Shown: positions 63,177 to 64,000 of the stretch, piece after piece
How positions within the stretch are numbered: position 1 is the stretch's first letter
How the letters are laid out: every line of letters starts with the position of its first letter
Origin: Aquimarina mycalae
Lineage (GTDB): Bacteria > Bacteroidota > Bacteroidia > Flavobacteriales > Flavobacteriaceae
Assembly (NCBI RefSeq): GCF_029906345.1
Contig: NZ_JARYGY010000001.1
Location: 594,851 to 658,850 of the forward strand
Length of the DNA: 64,000 bases
Direction: 5' to 3'
Made by a program: the position numbers and the translations under genes
Notes under the pieces: model-generated
What the model saw: only the letters and a program-made list of their open reading frames with translations
Database searches by the model: none
What the model was told of the DNA's origin: nothing

Positions 63177-64000
63177 TTAAAAAGTAAGGTTTACTCTTAA
63201 TCCGTGGCTTGAAGCCGATGGTATTCCGAAGAACTCTAATCCGCTAAAGCTTGTATTAAACCCTGTTTCCGGATCATAATTATCAGTATTGCTATGCAGT
63301 ATCGCTAAGTTTCTTCCAACATAGCTCAATGACAAGTTTGATAAGCTTAATCTTTTAATCATTTTTTTAGGGAATGAATACCCTAAAGTAACTTCTCTTA
63401 ATTTCACGAAACTTCCATCGACAATCCAGTTTTCTGAAATCTGACCTACTCTACCCCAATATGCTTGTGGATTTACACCGTTTGCAACAACGTCTGGATC
63501 TAGAGTTCCATTAATTACCGCATTATCCGGAACAGCAATTCCTTGACCTCCTGTAAAAAACTCTCGTCCTTGAAGTGTTTCTACAGCAGTACCTTGTGTA
63601 TGTCTTTGACTATCTGAAAAAGAGTATATATCTCCTCCAAATCGAGCATCAAATAAAAACCCTAAAGAAAACTGTTTATAAGTAAAGTTATTTCCCCAAT
63701 TTAAAAAAGCATCAGGTGCAGCGTCTCCAATCTTTCCTACAGTGCCAATCTCAGGTAATCCATTAGGATCATAAATAATATTTCCTGCAGCATCTCTATT
63801 AAATGTAGGCCCGAATAAAGCTTGCGGGCTTGTTCCTACCTCTGCAGCTAGTATAATTCGACCATTAAAATCAGTAATTAAAGGATTTCGCGTGATTCCC
63901 TGTGCAAGTTCCTCTACTTGATTTTCGTTCGAAGTATAATTTATAGTTGTCGACCAAGAAAAATCATCAGTTTTAATAATATCTGCTCCCAACGATAGTT
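63177..64000 (-). CDS. SusC/RagA-family TonB-dependent transporter, C-terminal part (partial)
   Basis: The minus-strand frame continues past the right edge of the window. The visible 274 codons are barrel strands: ENQVEELAQGITRNPLI, the plug-to-barrel style segment FGPTFNRDAAGNIIYDPNGL, YKQFSLGFLFDARFGGDIYS, SFVKLREVTLGYSFPKKMI and the terminal HGLRVNLTF ending in Phe. It lies 40 bp (10 bp to the alternative start) before the SusD gene. An internal Met at 63992 is not the real start. Confidence 0.9.
   Translation of the reverse strand, partial: LSLGADIIKTDDFSWSTTINYTSNENQVEELAQGITRNPLITDFNGRIILAAEVGTSPQALFGPTFNRDAAGNIIYDPNGLPEIGTVGKIGDAAPDAFLNWGNNFTYKQFSLGFLFDARFGGDIYSFSDSQRHTQGTAVETLQGREFFTGGQGIAVPDNAVINGTLDPDVVANGVNPQAYWGRVGQISENWIVDGSFVKLREVTLGYSFPKKMIKRLSLSNLSLSYVGRNLAILHSNTDNYDPETGFNTSFSGLEFFGIPSASSHGLRVNLTF

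Noticed and set aside
63177-63992. Separate 271-residue gene starting at 63992
   Set aside because: The frame stays open through the window edge and the sequence is the barrel end of a SusC protein. The Met is internal.

Overview
The window is low-GC DNA from a member of the Bacteroidota, almost certainly a marine Flavobacteriaceae. Aquimarina or a close relative is a guess from gene content, not a demonstrated identity. The evidence is three SusC/SusD outer-membrane pairs, a T9SS sorting domain on a large chitinase, several TAnnTTTG-type promoter boxes (the Bacteroidota -7 element), a Lacal_2735-type small protein, and a tmRNA whose tag reads GENNYALAA.

Layout. 1-5.8 kb: the end of a P-II gene, then a minus-strand SusC/SusD/lipoprotein operon. 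6.6-10.5 kb: a beta-barrel porin, a DUF1684 protein, an MFS transporter and a DJ-1/PfpI lipoprotein. 10.5-11.2 kb: no protein gene, but two tandem copies of a structured element that looks like a small-RNA family. A third, shortened copy lies at 13.65 kb. 11.2-20.1 kb: two paralogous alpha/beta-hydrolase-fold proteins (one without a catalytic serine), MscS, an AGCS symporter, a 7-TM LuxR-type regulator, an Lrp/AsnC regulator and an amidohydrolase. 20.2-28.5 kb: a fused acyl-CoA mutase (IcmF), a large secreted metalloprotease, PurU and a PqqB-like lipoprotein. 28.5-38.3 kb: a DUF4197 protein, a second SusC/SusD pair, small proteins, a hydrolase, a BtuF-like protein, PyrF and a saccharopine-dehydrogenase-like enzyme. 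38.5-38.9 kb: tmRNA.

39-46 kb is accessory. It holds a two-gene unit next to ssrA (unknown soluble protein plus 4-TM protein), a small membrane protein, an HNH protein, and a minus-strand polymorphic-toxin locus. That locus has a full-length lipoprotein toxin with its predicted immunity gene, a broken AHH-like toxin tip with its own immunity gene, and a truncated copy of the first immunity gene. This shuffled array, the 39-40.6 kb pair and the RNA family are the parts I consider most likely to be undescribed.

46.8-64 kb is a chitin/GlcNAc utilisation locus, all on the minus strand: SusC/SusD uptake pair, NagB fused to a PIG-L deacetylase, an SMP-30-like lipoprotein, GlcNAc kinase, GH20 hexosaminidase, acetyl-CoA synthetase, a GH18 lipoprotein with two chitin-binding modules, and a 1524-residue double-GH18 T9SS chitinase. 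Together they would cut chitin outside and at the cell surface, import the oligomers, release and phosphorylate GlcNAc, deaminate it, and recover the acetyl group as acetyl-CoA.
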